A DNA stretch of 64,000 nucleotides from Nocardioides sp. HDW12B (GCF_011299595.1 NZ_CP049867.1:1550001-1614000); one strand, 5' to 3'. Counted from the first letter of the stretch, positions 8,987 through 16,859 are shown. Translations and numbers: made by a program. Notes: generated by a model from the letters alone, not told the origin.

Positions 8987-9526
8987 ATGCCTCACAATCG
9001 ACCCGTGCCCGACCACGACGAGACCGCCGGAGCCCCCGCTCGCGACGCGTCCGCCCCCGACGCCGACGACGAGGCGACCGACGCGCCCGCCGACACGTCC
9101 GCCGACACGTCCGCCGACACGTCCGCCGACACGTCCGCCGAAGAGCCCACGACGCCGGCGGAGCTGCCCGACCAGCCGCCACGACGGGCCAAGGGGCTGG
9201 GGGTGGGCTACCGGGCCGACGAGGTGGACGCGTTCCTGGCCGAGCTCTGGAAGGCGCTCGACCGCCCGCAGCCGGCGATGGCGCCGTACGAGGTGGCCGA
9301 CGCCCGCTTCAAGGCGACGCGGCTCCGGCGGCGCTACCAGATGCGGTCCGTCGACGACTACCTCGAGCGGATCCAGGCGGTGCTGCGCGAGCGGCACGGC
9401 GCGGACGCGGTGGCCGACATCGAGGGCCATCTCTCGACGCCGCGGCACGTGCGCACGGGCTGGATCTACGCCATCGCGCTGGTGCTGATCGTCGTCATGC
9501 TCGCGTTCGCCTTCACCCAGCTCTGA
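8987..9526 (+). CDS. DivIVA-motif membrane protein with TSAD repeat
   Basis: 179 residues; start ATG at 8987 chosen for GGAG six bases upstream (GTG at 9005 is a fallback). An acidic, disordered N-terminus contains four perfect Thr-Ser-Ala-Asp units, then GYRADEVDAFLAELWKALDRP, which resembles the DivIVA N-terminal motif (G-Y-x-x-x-E-V-D-x-F-L), a basic stretch KATRLRRRYQMRSVDDYLERI resembling a second, and one C-terminal transmembrane helix (WIYAIALVLIVVMLAFAF). DivIVA-type proteins sense membrane curvature and act in polar growth or septation; a tail-anchored version with a short coil is unusual. Function unproven. Confidence 0.7.
   Translation: MPHNRPVPDHDETAGAPARDASAPDADDEATDAPADTSADTSADTSADTSAEEPTTPAELPDQPPRRAKGLGVGYRADEVDAFLAELWKALDRPQPAMAPYEVADARFKATRLRRRYQMRSVDDYLERIQAVLRERHGADAVADIEGHLSTPRHVRTGWIYAIALVLIVVMLAFAFTQL
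9092..9139 (+). repeat. Four perfect 12-bp coding repeats (Asp-Thr-Ser-Ala)
   Basis: GACACGTCCGCC is repeated four times without change in the disordered N-terminal part of the DivIVA-like gene. The unit is a multiple of three, so copy-number change keeps the frame. Confidence 0.9.
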
Positions 9527-9572
9527 CGCGCCCCGGCGCGCGCCGGCGCGCCCCGACCCGGGCCGTCGCGGC

Positions 9573-10334
9573 TCACCGAGCGGGGTGGCGCACCTCGCTG
9601 GCCCAGGACGCCACCGGCTGCCGGGCCGCGGCCAGCAGTGCCGAGGCGACGACGTCGGGGTGGAAGGTCGAGCCGGGGTCCTTCGGCGCCAGCACCCCGT
9701 CGACGGTGACCGAGACGGCGCGGACGCCGCTGTCGGCGAGGTGACGGTCGAGGCTCCGCACGAGGTTGCGCACCCCCGCCTTCTGGACCCCCAGCGACGC
9801 GGCCGACGGGTCCGGGGAGTCCGCGGCGGCGCTGCCCGTGACGGTGATGCGGGCGTCGGGGGACAGGAACGGGTGGGCGGCCTGGACGGCGGTGAGCAGG
9901 GCGCCGACGCCGAGCGCGACGTCCTCGGCCAGCTCAGCCGGCGTCAGCTCCAACGGGGAGCGGGCCCGGTAGGCGCTCGGGTTGAAGTGCAGCAGGTCCA
10001 CCCGGCCCAGCTGCTCCGCGAGCCGCGTCAGCGTGGCGCCCGCCGCGGCGTGGTCCGTCACGTCGGCCACCGAGGTCAGGGGTCGCGGCGCGTCGGGAGC
10101 GAGCGCGGCCACCTGCTCGGCGAGGTCGCCGAGCACCTCCTCCTCACGGCCGACGAGCGCGAGCACGTAGCCCTCGCGGGCGAGCAGCCGGGCCAGCGAC
10201 CCGCTGACCCCGGGACCGGCTCCCACGACCAGGGCCGTCCGTGGACCGGCTCCCGTGTCGGCTCCCCTCACGGCGGTCGCGTCGGCGGTGGTGTCGGACG
10301 GCGTCGCGTCGGGACCGGTGCTCGTGGCGCTCAT
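9573..10334 (-). CDS. Short-chain dehydrogenase/reductase-like protein lacking the catalytic Tyr
   Basis: 253 residues. After a 30-residue Thr/Ala/Asp-rich leader comes a Rossmann fold: ALVVGAGPGVSGSLARLLA supplies the G-x-G-x-x-x-G type cofactor loop and ALVGRE the end of beta-2. DVTD and LLHFNPSAYRA correspond to the usual D-V/NNAG positions. The catalytic YxxxK is replaced: the aligned segment is SLGVQKAG, with Leu at the Tyr position while Lys is kept; Ser in VTGSAAA remains. It may therefore bind NAD(P) without normal oxidoreductase chemistry. Divergent from dinB across a tandem repeat. Family assignment is firm, activity is not. Confidence 0.78.
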   Translation of the reverse strand: MSATSTGPDATPSDTTADATAVRGADTGAGPRTALVVGAGPGVSGSLARLLAREGYVLALVGREEEVLGDLAEQVAALAPDAPRPLTSVADVTDHAAAGATLTRLAEQLGRVDLLHFNPSAYRARSPLELTPAELAEDVALGVGALLTAVQAAHPFLSPDARITVTGSAAADSPDPSAASLGVQKAGVRNLVRSLDRHLADSGVRAVSVTVDGVLAPKDPGSTFHPDVVASALLAAARQPVASWASEVRHPAR

Positions 10335-10365
10335 GGGTCGGAGGCTACTCGCGGCCGCTCGGGCG

Positions 10366-10435
10366 GGACCGCTCCGGGAGGACCGCTCCGGGAGGACCCC
10401 TCCGGCAGGACCGCTCTGGCAGGACCTCTCTGGGA
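10366..10435. repeat. Five tandem 14-bp repeats in the SDR-dinB promoter region
   Basis: Units GGACCGCTCCGGGA, GGACCGCTCCGGGA, GGACCCCTCCGGCA, GGACCGCTCTGGCA and GGACCTCTCTGGGA follow one another without gaps. The last unit reaches the probable -10 element of dinB, so the array occupies the whole upstream promoter region shared with the divergent SDR gene. Confidence 0.9.
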
Positions 10436-10438
10436 GAA
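10433..10438 (+). promoter_or_regulatory. -10 element GAGAAT for dinB, probable leaderless start
   Basis: GAGAAT ends seven bases before the GTG at 10446; there is no Shine-Dalgarno sequence, and the same spacing is seen at several other genes here. Confidence 0.4.
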
Positions 10439-10445
10439 TCGCGGC

Positions 10446-11540
10446 GTGACCTCGCACGCCGCCCGGCCCTGGGTGCTGCACGTCGACCTCGACCAGTTCA
10501 TCGCCGCGGTCGAGGTGCTGCGACGTCCGGAGCTGGCCGGTCGACCGGTGGTCGTCGGGGGCCGGGGCGACCCGACCGAGCGGGGCGTGGTCGCGACCGC
10601 GTCGTACGAGGCGCGTGAGCACGGGGTCGGCTCCGGTACGCCGCTGCGCGTCGCAGCCCGGCGGCTGCCGCCCGACGCGGTGTTCCTGCCGGTCGACAAG
10701 CCGGCCTACGACGCCGCGAGTGCCGAGGTGATGACGGTGCTGCGCTCCTTCGACCTGCCGGTCGAGGTGCTGGGGTGGGACGAGGCGTTCCTCGGCGCCG
10801 TCACCGACGACCCCGGGACCCTGGCCCGTGAGGTGCAGGCCCGGGTGCTGGAGCGCACTCGCCTGCACTGCTCGGTCGGTGTCGGCGACAACAAGCTCCA
10901 GGCGAAGATCGCGACGTCCTTCGGCAAGCCCCGCGGCGTCGGGTGGCTGACCAGCGACGCCTGGGAGGCGGTGATGGGGGAGCGGCCGACGACGGCGCTG
11001 TGGGGGATCGGGACCAAGACCGCCCGCCGGCTCGCCGACCTGGGCATCGACACGGTGGCCCAGCTGGGCGCCGCCGACACCCAGCGGCTCGCGGACGCGC
11101 TCGGCCCGACCACGGGGCCGTGGCTGCGCCGGACCGGTCGCGGGGTGGCCTCCTCGACGGTGGACCCGACCCCGTGGGTGCCGCGGGCCCACGGCCGGGA
11201 GACCACCTTCCAGGTCGACCTCACCGACTGGTCCGCGGTGTCACGTGAGGCGCGTGGCCTCGCGGCCACCGTGGCCGAGGACCTGCGCCGCGAGGGCCGC
11301 CCGGCCGTCCGGGTGGGCGTGAAGGTGCGCTACGTCCCCTTCGAGACCCGTCAGCGCAGCCTCACCCTGCCGACGCCGACCGCCGAGGCCGACGACATCG
11401 CCGCCGCGGCCGAGGTGCTGCTCGAGCGCTTCGACCACGCGCGTGCCGTGCGGCTGCTCGGCGTACGCGCGGAGATGGGGCCCCCGGACCCGGACCCGCC
11501 GACGGAGCCTTCCGAGGAGTCGCCGCGTCAGTCCCAGTAG
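10446..11540 (+). CDS. dinB2: Y-family DNA polymerase, DinB2 type
   Basis: 364 residues from GTG. N-terminal WVLHVDLDQFIAAVEVLRRPELAG, then VVVGGRGDPTERGVV and VEVLGWDEAFLGAV, resemble mycobacterial DinB2 (which has HVDLDQF and GWDEAYL) more than DinB1; catalytic acidic residues D14, D16 and the WDEA pair are present. The helix-hairpin-helix region LWGIGTKTARRLADLGIDTVAQL and a little-finger domain follow. The residue at the steric-gate position after Asp-x-Asp-Gln-Phe is Ile19, where most DinB enzymes have Phe/Tyr and mycobacterial DinB2 has Leu. The enzyme carries out translesion synthesis, and relaxed sugar discrimination is likely. Its 3' end overlaps the convergent LVIVD gene by 13 bases. 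Confidence 0.9.
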   Translation: MTSHAARPWVLHVDLDQFIAAVEVLRRPELAGRPVVVGGRGDPTERGVVATASYEAREHGVGSGTPLRVAARRLPPDAVFLPVDKPAYDAASAEVMTVLRSFDLPVEVLGWDEAFLGAVTDDPGTLAREVQARVLERTRLHCSVGVGDNKLQAKIATSFGKPRGVGWLTSDAWEAVMGERPTTALWGIGTKTARRLADLGIDTVAQLGAADTQRLADALGPTTGPWLRRTGRGVASSTVDPTPWVPRAHGRETTFQVDLTDWSAVSREARGLAATVAEDLRREGRPAVRVGVKVRYVPFETRQRSLTLPTPTAEADDIAAAAEVLLERFDHARAVRLLGVRAEMGPPDPDPPTEPSEESPRQSQ

Positions 11541-13030
11541 TGCCGGGGCACGATGCGCTTGGCCAGCCGGACGACGTAGAAGCCGCTGTTGCCGTCGGAG
11601 TACCAGACCTGGCGCCGCTTCAGGTCGTAGGCCGGCGCCGACATCGCGTAGGCGCCCTCGCGGGCCGGGTCCGCGGCGTCGGGCACGGTCGGCTGGTTGT
11701 AGTAGCCGACCTCGACCGGGTTCCGCGGGTCGCGGACGTCGAAGATCCGCAGGCCGCTGGCGATCATGCTGCAGGCCACGATGCCGGGGTTGCGGTAGCG
11801 GGGGACCGAGCAGTAGTGGCCGGCGTACCCCTGGGCCGGGCTCCGGGCACCGGGGTCGTCCTGCTGCGGACCGTCGCGGTTCGCGAGCTGGTGGACGGCC
11901 AGGCGCAGGTTCGACACGACCCGGGGCCGGCGACGGTCGTGGACGTCGATCAGGCGTGACGCCCCGACCGGGGCGTCGGCCTGGTAGCCACCCTCGAGCA
12001 CCAGGTCCGGCCCGAGGGTGAAGTTGGCGAACTCGTCGGCCTCGAGCAGGTAGCGCCGCCCGTCGATGACGATCGGGTCGGCGGCCTGAGGGATCGAGCG
12101 CTGCCGCCAGTCGAGGGTCGAGACCGGACGGAACGTCGGGGTGCCCTCACGGTCCTGGATGGAGCTGACGTCGAGCACGGCGAGGCCGCCCACGGAGGTG
12201 GGCCCGCCCGGGGTCGCGTTGCCGATCTCGGCGACGTACATCGTGCGGCCGTCGGGGCTGAGCCGGAGGCCGTGGTAGTTCACGCCGGTCTTCGTGGTGA
12301 TCGGCTGCGGGGTCCGGGGCCGGGTCACGTCGAGGGCGGTGAGCGTCTGCCCGGAGGTGGAGGAGACGTAGAACGTCCGGCCGTCGGGGGCGAAGCCGCT
12401 CTCGTGGCCGAGGCCGGCGACCGGCACGGAGGAGAGCAGCACCGGCTGCCGGCAGTCGCCGGAGAGGTCGTAGAGGTCGACCTGGCCCGGCGCCGTGGCG
12501 AGGTTGCCGGCGACGGCGGCCAGCAGCCCGCGGCGCTGGTTGAGGTAGAGCGACTCGTGTGGGCTCTCCATCGCCGGGGTGAGCAGGTTCGCGGTCTGGC
12601 GGGGGTGCGCCGGGTCGCTCATGTCGAGCACGATCGTCCCGAGGCCCTCACGTCCCACGTTGTAGGGCAGGTCGGTGGGGAAGAGCAGCGTGGAGTCGTA
12701 GACCGCGCAGACGTGACCGGCGTGGTCGACGTACCGGAAGACCTTGAAGCCGCCCGAGCCGTTGGTGTGCGACACCGTGCGGGTGTTGCAGGTGTAGCCA
12801 CGGGCCGCACGGCCCGACGCGTAGTCGCGCGACGGGACGCGCCCCTGGATCGAGGTCTCCGGCCGCGAGCCGTCGTCGCACCGCGCCTGCGGGGTCGGTC
12901 GCAGCGGCGGCTCGTCGACCGCCTGGGAGGACGAGCCCGGGACCAGCCAGAGGCCGGCGCCGCCGACGAGGGCGCTGGTCAGGACCAGCCGGACGAGGAG
13001 GGTACGACGAGGGGCGTTCACCCGACCCAT
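11528..13030 (-). CDS. Secreted LVIVD-repeat beta-propeller protein
   Basis: 500 residues. Residues about 10-35 form a signal peptide (LLVRLVLTSALVGGAGLWLV). The rest shows the repeated strand pattern of LVIVD/WD-like propellers: GTIVLDMSDPAHPRQTANL, QVDLYDLSGDCRQPVLLSS, LTALDVTRPRTPQPI, LAVLDVSSIQ, SRLIDVHDRRRPRVVSNL and LRIFDVRDPRNPVEVGYY, roughly six blades with D-V/DxxxP turns. It is exported and probably binds protein or surface polymers; no catalytic motif is visible. Four Cys residues (in RCDDG, YTCNT, HVCAV, DCRQP) could form disulfides. MGRVN could also start at the GTG three codons on. Not linked to neighbours functionally. Confidence 0.8.
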   Translation of the reverse strand: MGRVNAPRRTLLVRLVLTSALVGGAGLWLVPGSSSQAVDEPPLRPTPQARCDDGSRPETSIQGRVPSRDYASGRAARGYTCNTRTVSHTNGSGGFKVFRYVDHAGHVCAVYDSTLLFPTDLPYNVGREGLGTIVLDMSDPAHPRQTANLLTPAMESPHESLYLNQRRGLLAAVAGNLATAPGQVDLYDLSGDCRQPVLLSSVPVAGLGHESGFAPDGRTFYVSSTSGQTLTALDVTRPRTPQPITTKTGVNYHGLRLSPDGRTMYVAEIGNATPGGPTSVGGLAVLDVSSIQDREGTPTFRPVSTLDWRQRSIPQAADPIVIDGRRYLLEADEFANFTLGPDLVLEGGYQADAPVGASRLIDVHDRRRPRVVSNLRLAVHQLANRDGPQQDDPGARSPAQGYAGHYCSVPRYRNPGIVACSMIASGLRIFDVRDPRNPVEVGYYNQPTVPDAADPAREGAYAMSAPAYDLKRRQVWYSDGNSGFYVVRLAKRIVPRHYWD

Positions 13031-13066
13031 CCTGCGCCCGGCGGGAGCGTCTGACAGTGGATCGGG

Positions 13067-13909
13067 TCAGACGATCCCGATGAGGCGCTTGTTGGCCCGC
13101 CCCACGACGCGGCTCACCACGCGCTGGTAGCCCGACCCGGTGAGCCGGACCAGCAGGTCCAGCGCCTTGGCGTCACGGCCGACGAGCACCCGGGCACGGT
13201 CCTTGCGGATGCCCTCGACGATGATCGCGGCGGCCTGCTCGGCGGTCGTCTTCGCGAGGTGCTTGTCGAAGAAGTCGGCACTGCGCTGCTGGTCGGTGGC
13301 GCCGGCGGAGGCCGCGTTGCGGGCGATCGCGGTCTTGACGCCCCCGGGGTGCACGCACGTGACGGACACGCCGTTGCGGGCGATGACCATCTCCTGGCGC
13401 AGCGCCTCGGTGAAGCCGCGCACGCCGAACTTCGCGGCGTTGTACGCCGACTGGCCCGGCACGGCCAGCAGCCCGAAGAGGCTGGAGATGTTCACGACGT
13501 GCCCGCCCGACGCGATGACGTGGGGCAGGAACGCGCGCGTGCCGTTCACGACGCCCCAGAAGTCGACGTCCATGACGAAGTCGAGCTGCTCGTCGGTCAT
13601 GTCGACCACGTCGCCGTTGAGGGCGACCCCGGCGTTGTTGATCACGACGGAGACGCTGCCGAGGTCGGCGACGACAGTGTCGGCGTACTCCTTCCAGGCG
13701 GTGCGGTCGCGCACGTCGAGCTTGTCGACGCGAGCCTCCAGCCCGGTGGCCTCGCGGACCAGGTCGGCGGTCTCCTGCAGGCCGGCCGCGTCGACGTCGG
13801 AGATCGCCAGGCGCGCTCCGGCGCCGGCGAGCTCGAGGGCGAGCGCGCGGCCGATGCCGGACGCGGCGCCGGTCAGGACGACGACGGTGCTGCTGTCGAT
13901 GCGGGTCAT
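13067..13909 (-). CDS. SDR family oxidoreductase, SadH-like
   Basis: 280 residues. Complete classical SDR: TGAASGIGRALALELA (cofactor loop), DVRDR, NNAGVAL, Ser in NISSLFG, and the catalytic pair Y-N-A-A-K in SAYNAAKFGVRGF. VVNNAG and FWGVVNGTRAFLPH resemble the mycobacterial SadH/Rv3085 group that acts on long-chain or cyclic alcohols and ketones. The ATG overlaps the stop of the upstream monooxygenase by ATGA, so the two are co-translated: the dehydrogenase would form or use the ketone that the Baeyer-Villiger enzyme oxidises. Substrate unknown. Confidence 0.9.
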   Translation of the reverse strand: MTRIDSSTVVVLTGAASGIGRALALELAGAGARLAISDVDAAGLQETADLVREATGLEARVDKLDVRDRTAWKEYADTVVADLGSVSVVINNAGVALNGDVVDMTDEQLDFVMDVDFWGVVNGTRAFLPHVIASGGHVVNISSLFGLLAVPGQSAYNAAKFGVRGFTEALRQEMVIARNGVSVTCVHPGGVKTAIARNAASAGATDQQRSADFFDKHLAKTTAEQAAAIIVEGIRKDRARVLVGRDAKALDLLVRLTGSGYQRVVSRVVGRANKRLIGIV

Positions 13910-15459
13910 GCGGGGATCTCCTCGGCGGTCGGGGCGGGCTGGTCGTCGTGCTGGTCGCTGCGCACCTCGACGTACTTCTCGGGGTCGAAGCGCGCGGTGA
14001 GGCGACGGAAGGTGAAGGTCGCGCCGGGCCACAGCGTGACGTTGCGCCCGTGGGAGTCGAGGTACCAGCTGGCGCAGCCCCCGGCGCTCCACACGGTGCC
14101 CTCCATCTTGTCCTGGAGGCCGTCGACGTAGGCGCGCTGGGCCTCGGGCCGGGGCTCGAGGGCGGTCACGCCGCTGCGGCGCCGCTCCTCGAGGTGGGTG
14201 AGCGCGTCGAGGATGTAGGCGACCTGCGACTCGATCATGAAGACCATCGACGAGTGACCCAGGCCGGTGTTCGGGCCGACGACGAAGAACAGGTTCGGGA
14301 AGCCGTGGACCGTCGTGCCCTTGTAGGCCTGCATGCCGTGCTCGGCGAAGTGGCGGTCGAGCCGGGTGCCGTCACGACCGGTGATCTTCTCCGCGATCGG
14401 GAGGTCGGTGGTGTGGAAGCCGGTGGCCACGATGATGACGTCGACCTCGCGCTCCTGGCCGTCCTTCGTGACGATGCCCGTCGGGGTGACGCGGGCGATG
14501 CCGTCGGTGACGAGGTCGACGTTGTCGCGGTCGAGGGCCGGGTACCACGTGTTGGAGATCAGGATGCGCTTGCACCCGATCGTGTAGTCGGGGGTCACCT
14601 TCGCGCGCAGCTCGGGGTCGGCGATGCCCCGGCGGATGTTGAGCAGCGCGAGCTGCTGCGCCGGCCACGCCAGCCGGGGGTTCTTGGTGAAGGCCGGGAC
14701 GTACATCTCCCGGCCCCAGTAGATGGCCGTGCGGTAGATCCGCTGCAGGCCGGGCAGCACCTTGAACCCGAGCTTCTCGACGCCGGTGTAGGGACGGTCG
14801 TTGCGGGGGATCACCCACGGCGCGGTGCGCTGGTAGACGTCGAGGTGGCCGACCTTCTCCGCGATCTCGGGGACGATCTGGATCGCGGAGGCGCCCGTGC
14901 CGATGACGGCCACGCGCTTGCCGGTGAGGTCCGCGTCGTGGTCCCAGCGCGCGGAGTGGAAGACCTGGCCGGTGAAGGAGTCGAAGCCCTCGATGTCGGG
15001 GTTCTTCGGGTCGGAGAGGGCGCCGGCGGCGGAGACCACGGCGTCGGCGGTGAGCTCGCCGGCGCTGGTGCGCACCGTCCAGTGACCGGCCGTCTCGTCC
15101 CAGGTGGCCGCCTCGAGGGCGGTGTCGAACGCGAAGCGGTCCAGCGTGCCCGAGCGCTCCGCGACCTTCTGGATGTAGGCCTGGATCTCCGGCTGGGGGG
15201 AGAACGAGCTCGACCAGTCGGGGTTGAGGGCGAAGGAGTAGGAGTACAGCTGCGACGGGACGTCGCACGCGGCGCCCGGGTAGGTGTTGTCGCGCCAGGT
15301 GCCGCCGACGTCGTTGCCGCGCTCGACGACGAGGAAGTCCTCGCGGCCGGCCTCGTGCAGCTTGATGGCCGTCGCGAGGCCACCGAAGCCGGCGCCGACG
15401 ACGAGCACGCCGACGTGCGGGGGGAGGGGGACGGTGCGGTTCGCCGAATTCTGAGCCAT
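13906..15459 (-). CDS. Flavin-containing Baeyer-Villiger-type monooxygenase
   Basis: 517 residues. FAD loop VGAGFGGLATAIKLHEAG, then ERGNDVGGTWRDNTYPGAACDVPS as in class B monooxygenases. The Baeyer-Villiger fingerprint F-x-G-x3-H-x3-W-D is complete in FTGQVFHSARWD, and the NADPH Rossmann loop follows as VIGTGASAIQIVPEIA. It inserts oxygen next to a ketone (ester or lactone formation) using NADPH. First gene of a two-gene operon with the SDR (ATGA overlap), divergent from a TetR gene, with a 23-bp inverted repeat at the promoter. On the minus strand TAGCCT (15471-15466) ends six bases before ATG, suggesting a leaderless message. Confidence 0.93.
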   Translation of the reverse strand: MAQNSANRTVPLPPHVGVLVVGAGFGGLATAIKLHEAGREDFLVVERGNDVGGTWRDNTYPGAACDVPSQLYSYSFALNPDWSSSFSPQPEIQAYIQKVAERSGTLDRFAFDTALEAATWDETAGHWTVRTSAGELTADAVVSAAGALSDPKNPDIEGFDSFTGQVFHSARWDHDADLTGKRVAVIGTGASAIQIVPEIAEKVGHLDVYQRTAPWVIPRNDRPYTGVEKLGFKVLPGLQRIYRTAIYWGREMYVPAFTKNPRLAWPAQQLALLNIRRGIADPELRAKVTPDYTIGCKRILISNTWYPALDRDNVDLVTDGIARVTPTGIVTKDGQEREVDVIIVATGFHTTDLPIAEKITGRDGTRLDRHFAEHGMQAYKGTTVHGFPNLFFVVGPNTGLGHSSMVFMIESQVAYILDALTHLEERRRSGVTALEPRPEAQRAYVDGLQDKMEGTVWSAGGCASWYLDSHGRNVTLWPGATFTFRRLTARFDPEKYVEVRSDQHDDQPAPTAEEIPA

Positions 15460-15476
15460 GACCCTAGGCTACGAGG

Positions 15477-15499
15477 TCTATTGAACGAGCGTCAATAGA
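15477..15499. promoter_or_regulatory. TetR-type operator between monooxygenase and regulator genes
   Basis: Perfect inverted repeat: TCTATTGA (15477-15484), seven-base spacer, TCAATAGA (15492-15499). It covers the spacer/-35 region of the leftward promoter (-10 TAGCCT at 15471-15466) and touches the -35 zone of the rightward one (-10 TACCCT at 15519-15524). AT-rich in a GC-rich setting. Confidence 0.75.
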
Positions 15500-15530
15500 A
15501 CTCGGACGTGACGGTCGCTACCCTCGGGGC

Positions 15531-16142
15531 ATGGCCGTCACCCGCACCAGGCTCGCTCCCGCGGCCCGGCGCGAGCAGCTGCTGGACCTGGGGCGCCGGA
15601 TGGTCTCGGCCGGGCAGCTCGACGACGTCTCGATCGACGCCATCGCCGAGCAGGCCGGCATCTCGCGGGGCCTGCTCTACCACTACTTCCCGAACAAGCG
15701 GGAGTTCCGCCTCGCGGTGCTCCAGCGCATGGCCGAGGAGATCGTCGAGGTCACCGCGCCCCGCGCCGACGACCCGCCGGAGGAGCAGCTGGCCCTCGGC
15801 CTCGCGGCGTACGTCGACTTCGTCACCGAGCACCACGAGGCCTACCGCTCGTTCGTGCGGGGGGCCGCCGGCGGCGACGAGGACTTCCGCCACATCCACG
15901 AGCAGGCCCGGCACGCCCTGACCGACCGCATCTTCACGACCACCGAGCCGGAGGTCCTGGCCCAGATGGGTCTCGTCGACACCCCGCTGCTGCGGCTGCT
16001 GGTGCGCGGGTGGAGCTCGCTGGTCGAGGAGATGCTGCTGACCTGGCTCGAGCGCCCGCAGGGGGTCAGCCGGGAGACGTTGCTCGAGGTGATGGCAGGC
16101 GCTCTGCCGGGTCTCGGTGCGGTTGTCAGTCCGACAAGATAG
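15531..16142 (+). CDS. TetR family transcriptional regulator
   Basis: 203 residues. N-terminal helix-turn-helix: RREQLLDLGRRMV, then DDVSIDAIAEQAGISRGLLYHYFPNKREFRLAVL, the TetR recognition pattern. The C-terminal helical domain is typical in length and holds the ligand pocket and dimer interface. It is divergent from the SDR/monooxygenase operon, and the perfect inverted repeat between them makes it the likely local repressor of that operon and of itself. ATG follows TACCCT by six bases, suggesting a leaderless message. The inducer is presumably a ketone or lipid substrate of the monooxygenase (inference). Confidence 0.93.
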   Translation: MAVTRTRLAPAARREQLLDLGRRMVSAGQLDDVSIDAIAEQAGISRGLLYHYFPNKREFRLAVLQRMAEEIVEVTAPRADDPPEEQLALGLAAYVDFVTEHHEAYRSFVRGAAGGDEDFRHIHEQARHALTDRIFTTTEPEVLAQMGLVDTPLLRLLVRGWSSLVEEMLLTWLERPQGVSRETLLEVMAGALPGLGAVVSPTR

Positions 16143-16145
16143 CGT
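16123..16145 (+). promoter_or_regulatory. Inverted repeat and -10 element upstream of the Nudix/winged-helix gene
   Basis: TTGTC (16123-16127), AGTCC, GACAA (16133-16137) form a perfect inverted repeat; TAGCGT (16140-16145), which overlaps the TAG stop of the tetR gene, ends six bases before the GTG at 16152. This is a plausible autoregulatory operator for the following regulator. Confidence 0.5.
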
Positions 16146-16151
16146 CCTCCT

Positions 16152-16859
16152 GTGGTCTACACCTCCGAGTTCCCGTTCGTCTACCTGTGCGCGGACGTCG
16201 CCGCCTTCAGCATGCGCGAGGACACCGGTCTCTCCGTCCTGCTGATCAAGCGCGGGCAGGCTCCCTTCAAGGGCCGCTGGGCCCTGCCGGGTGGCTTCGT
16301 CGACGAGAACGAGGACGCCGCCAAGGCCGCCCGACGCGAGCTGAAGGAGGAGACCGGGCTGGTCGTCGGGCGTCGCCCCTTCGAGCAGATCGGCGCCTAC
16401 ACCGCCCCCCGGCGCGACCCCCGCCACCGCGTGGTGTCGATGTCCTACTGGACGCTGGCGGCACCCGACGCCGAGGCGCTCGCCTCCGACGACGCCGCGG
16501 ACGTGCAGTGGTGGTCCCTCGACGAGGCCCTCTCGGCCTCGCGCCGGCTCGCCTTCGACCACGCCACGATCCTGGCCGACGCCGTCGCGTCGCTGGGACG
16601 GCGGATGGAGACCACGACCGTCGCCACCGCGCTGCTCGGCGACGAGTTCACGATCGCCGACATCCGCGGCGTCTACGAGGCCGTGTGGGGCCGGCCCCTC
16701 GACCCGGGCAACTTCCAGCGCAAGGTGCTCGGCACCCCGGGCTTCGTCACCGACAGCGGCTGGCGCACCGCCGGGGGCCGTGGACGACCCGCCACGCTCT
16801 ACCACGCCGGCGAGGGCGGGGAGATCTGGCCGCCGCTCTCGCGCCAGCGCGACCGCTGA
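16152..16859 (+). CDS. Nudix domain / winged-helix protein, NrtR-like
   Basis: 235 residues from GTG. N-terminal Nudix fold with an intact Nudix box at about 48-70: G-FVDEN-E-DAAKAAR-RE-L-K-EE-T-G. After residue 150 comes a region typical of NrtR regulators: ALLGDEFTIADIRGVYEAVWG, then NFQRKVLGTPGFV and RPATLYHAG, a winged helix. NrtR proteins bind ADP-ribose through the Nudix domain and control NAD or sugar metabolism genes; many have lost the box, so its preservation here leaves hydrolase activity open. No NAD gene is adjacent. A short inverted repeat at the promoter suggests self-control. Confidence 0.85.
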   Translation: MVYTSEFPFVYLCADVAAFSMREDTGLSVLLIKRGQAPFKGRWALPGGFVDENEDAAKAARRELKEETGLVVGRRPFEQIGAYTAPRRDPRHRVVSMSYWTLAAPDAEALASDDAADVQWWSLDEALSASRRLAFDHATILADAVASLGRRMETTTVATALLGDEFTIADIRGVYEAVWGRPLDPGNFQRKVLGTPGFVTDSGWRTAGGRGRPATLYHAGEGGEIWPPLSRQRDR

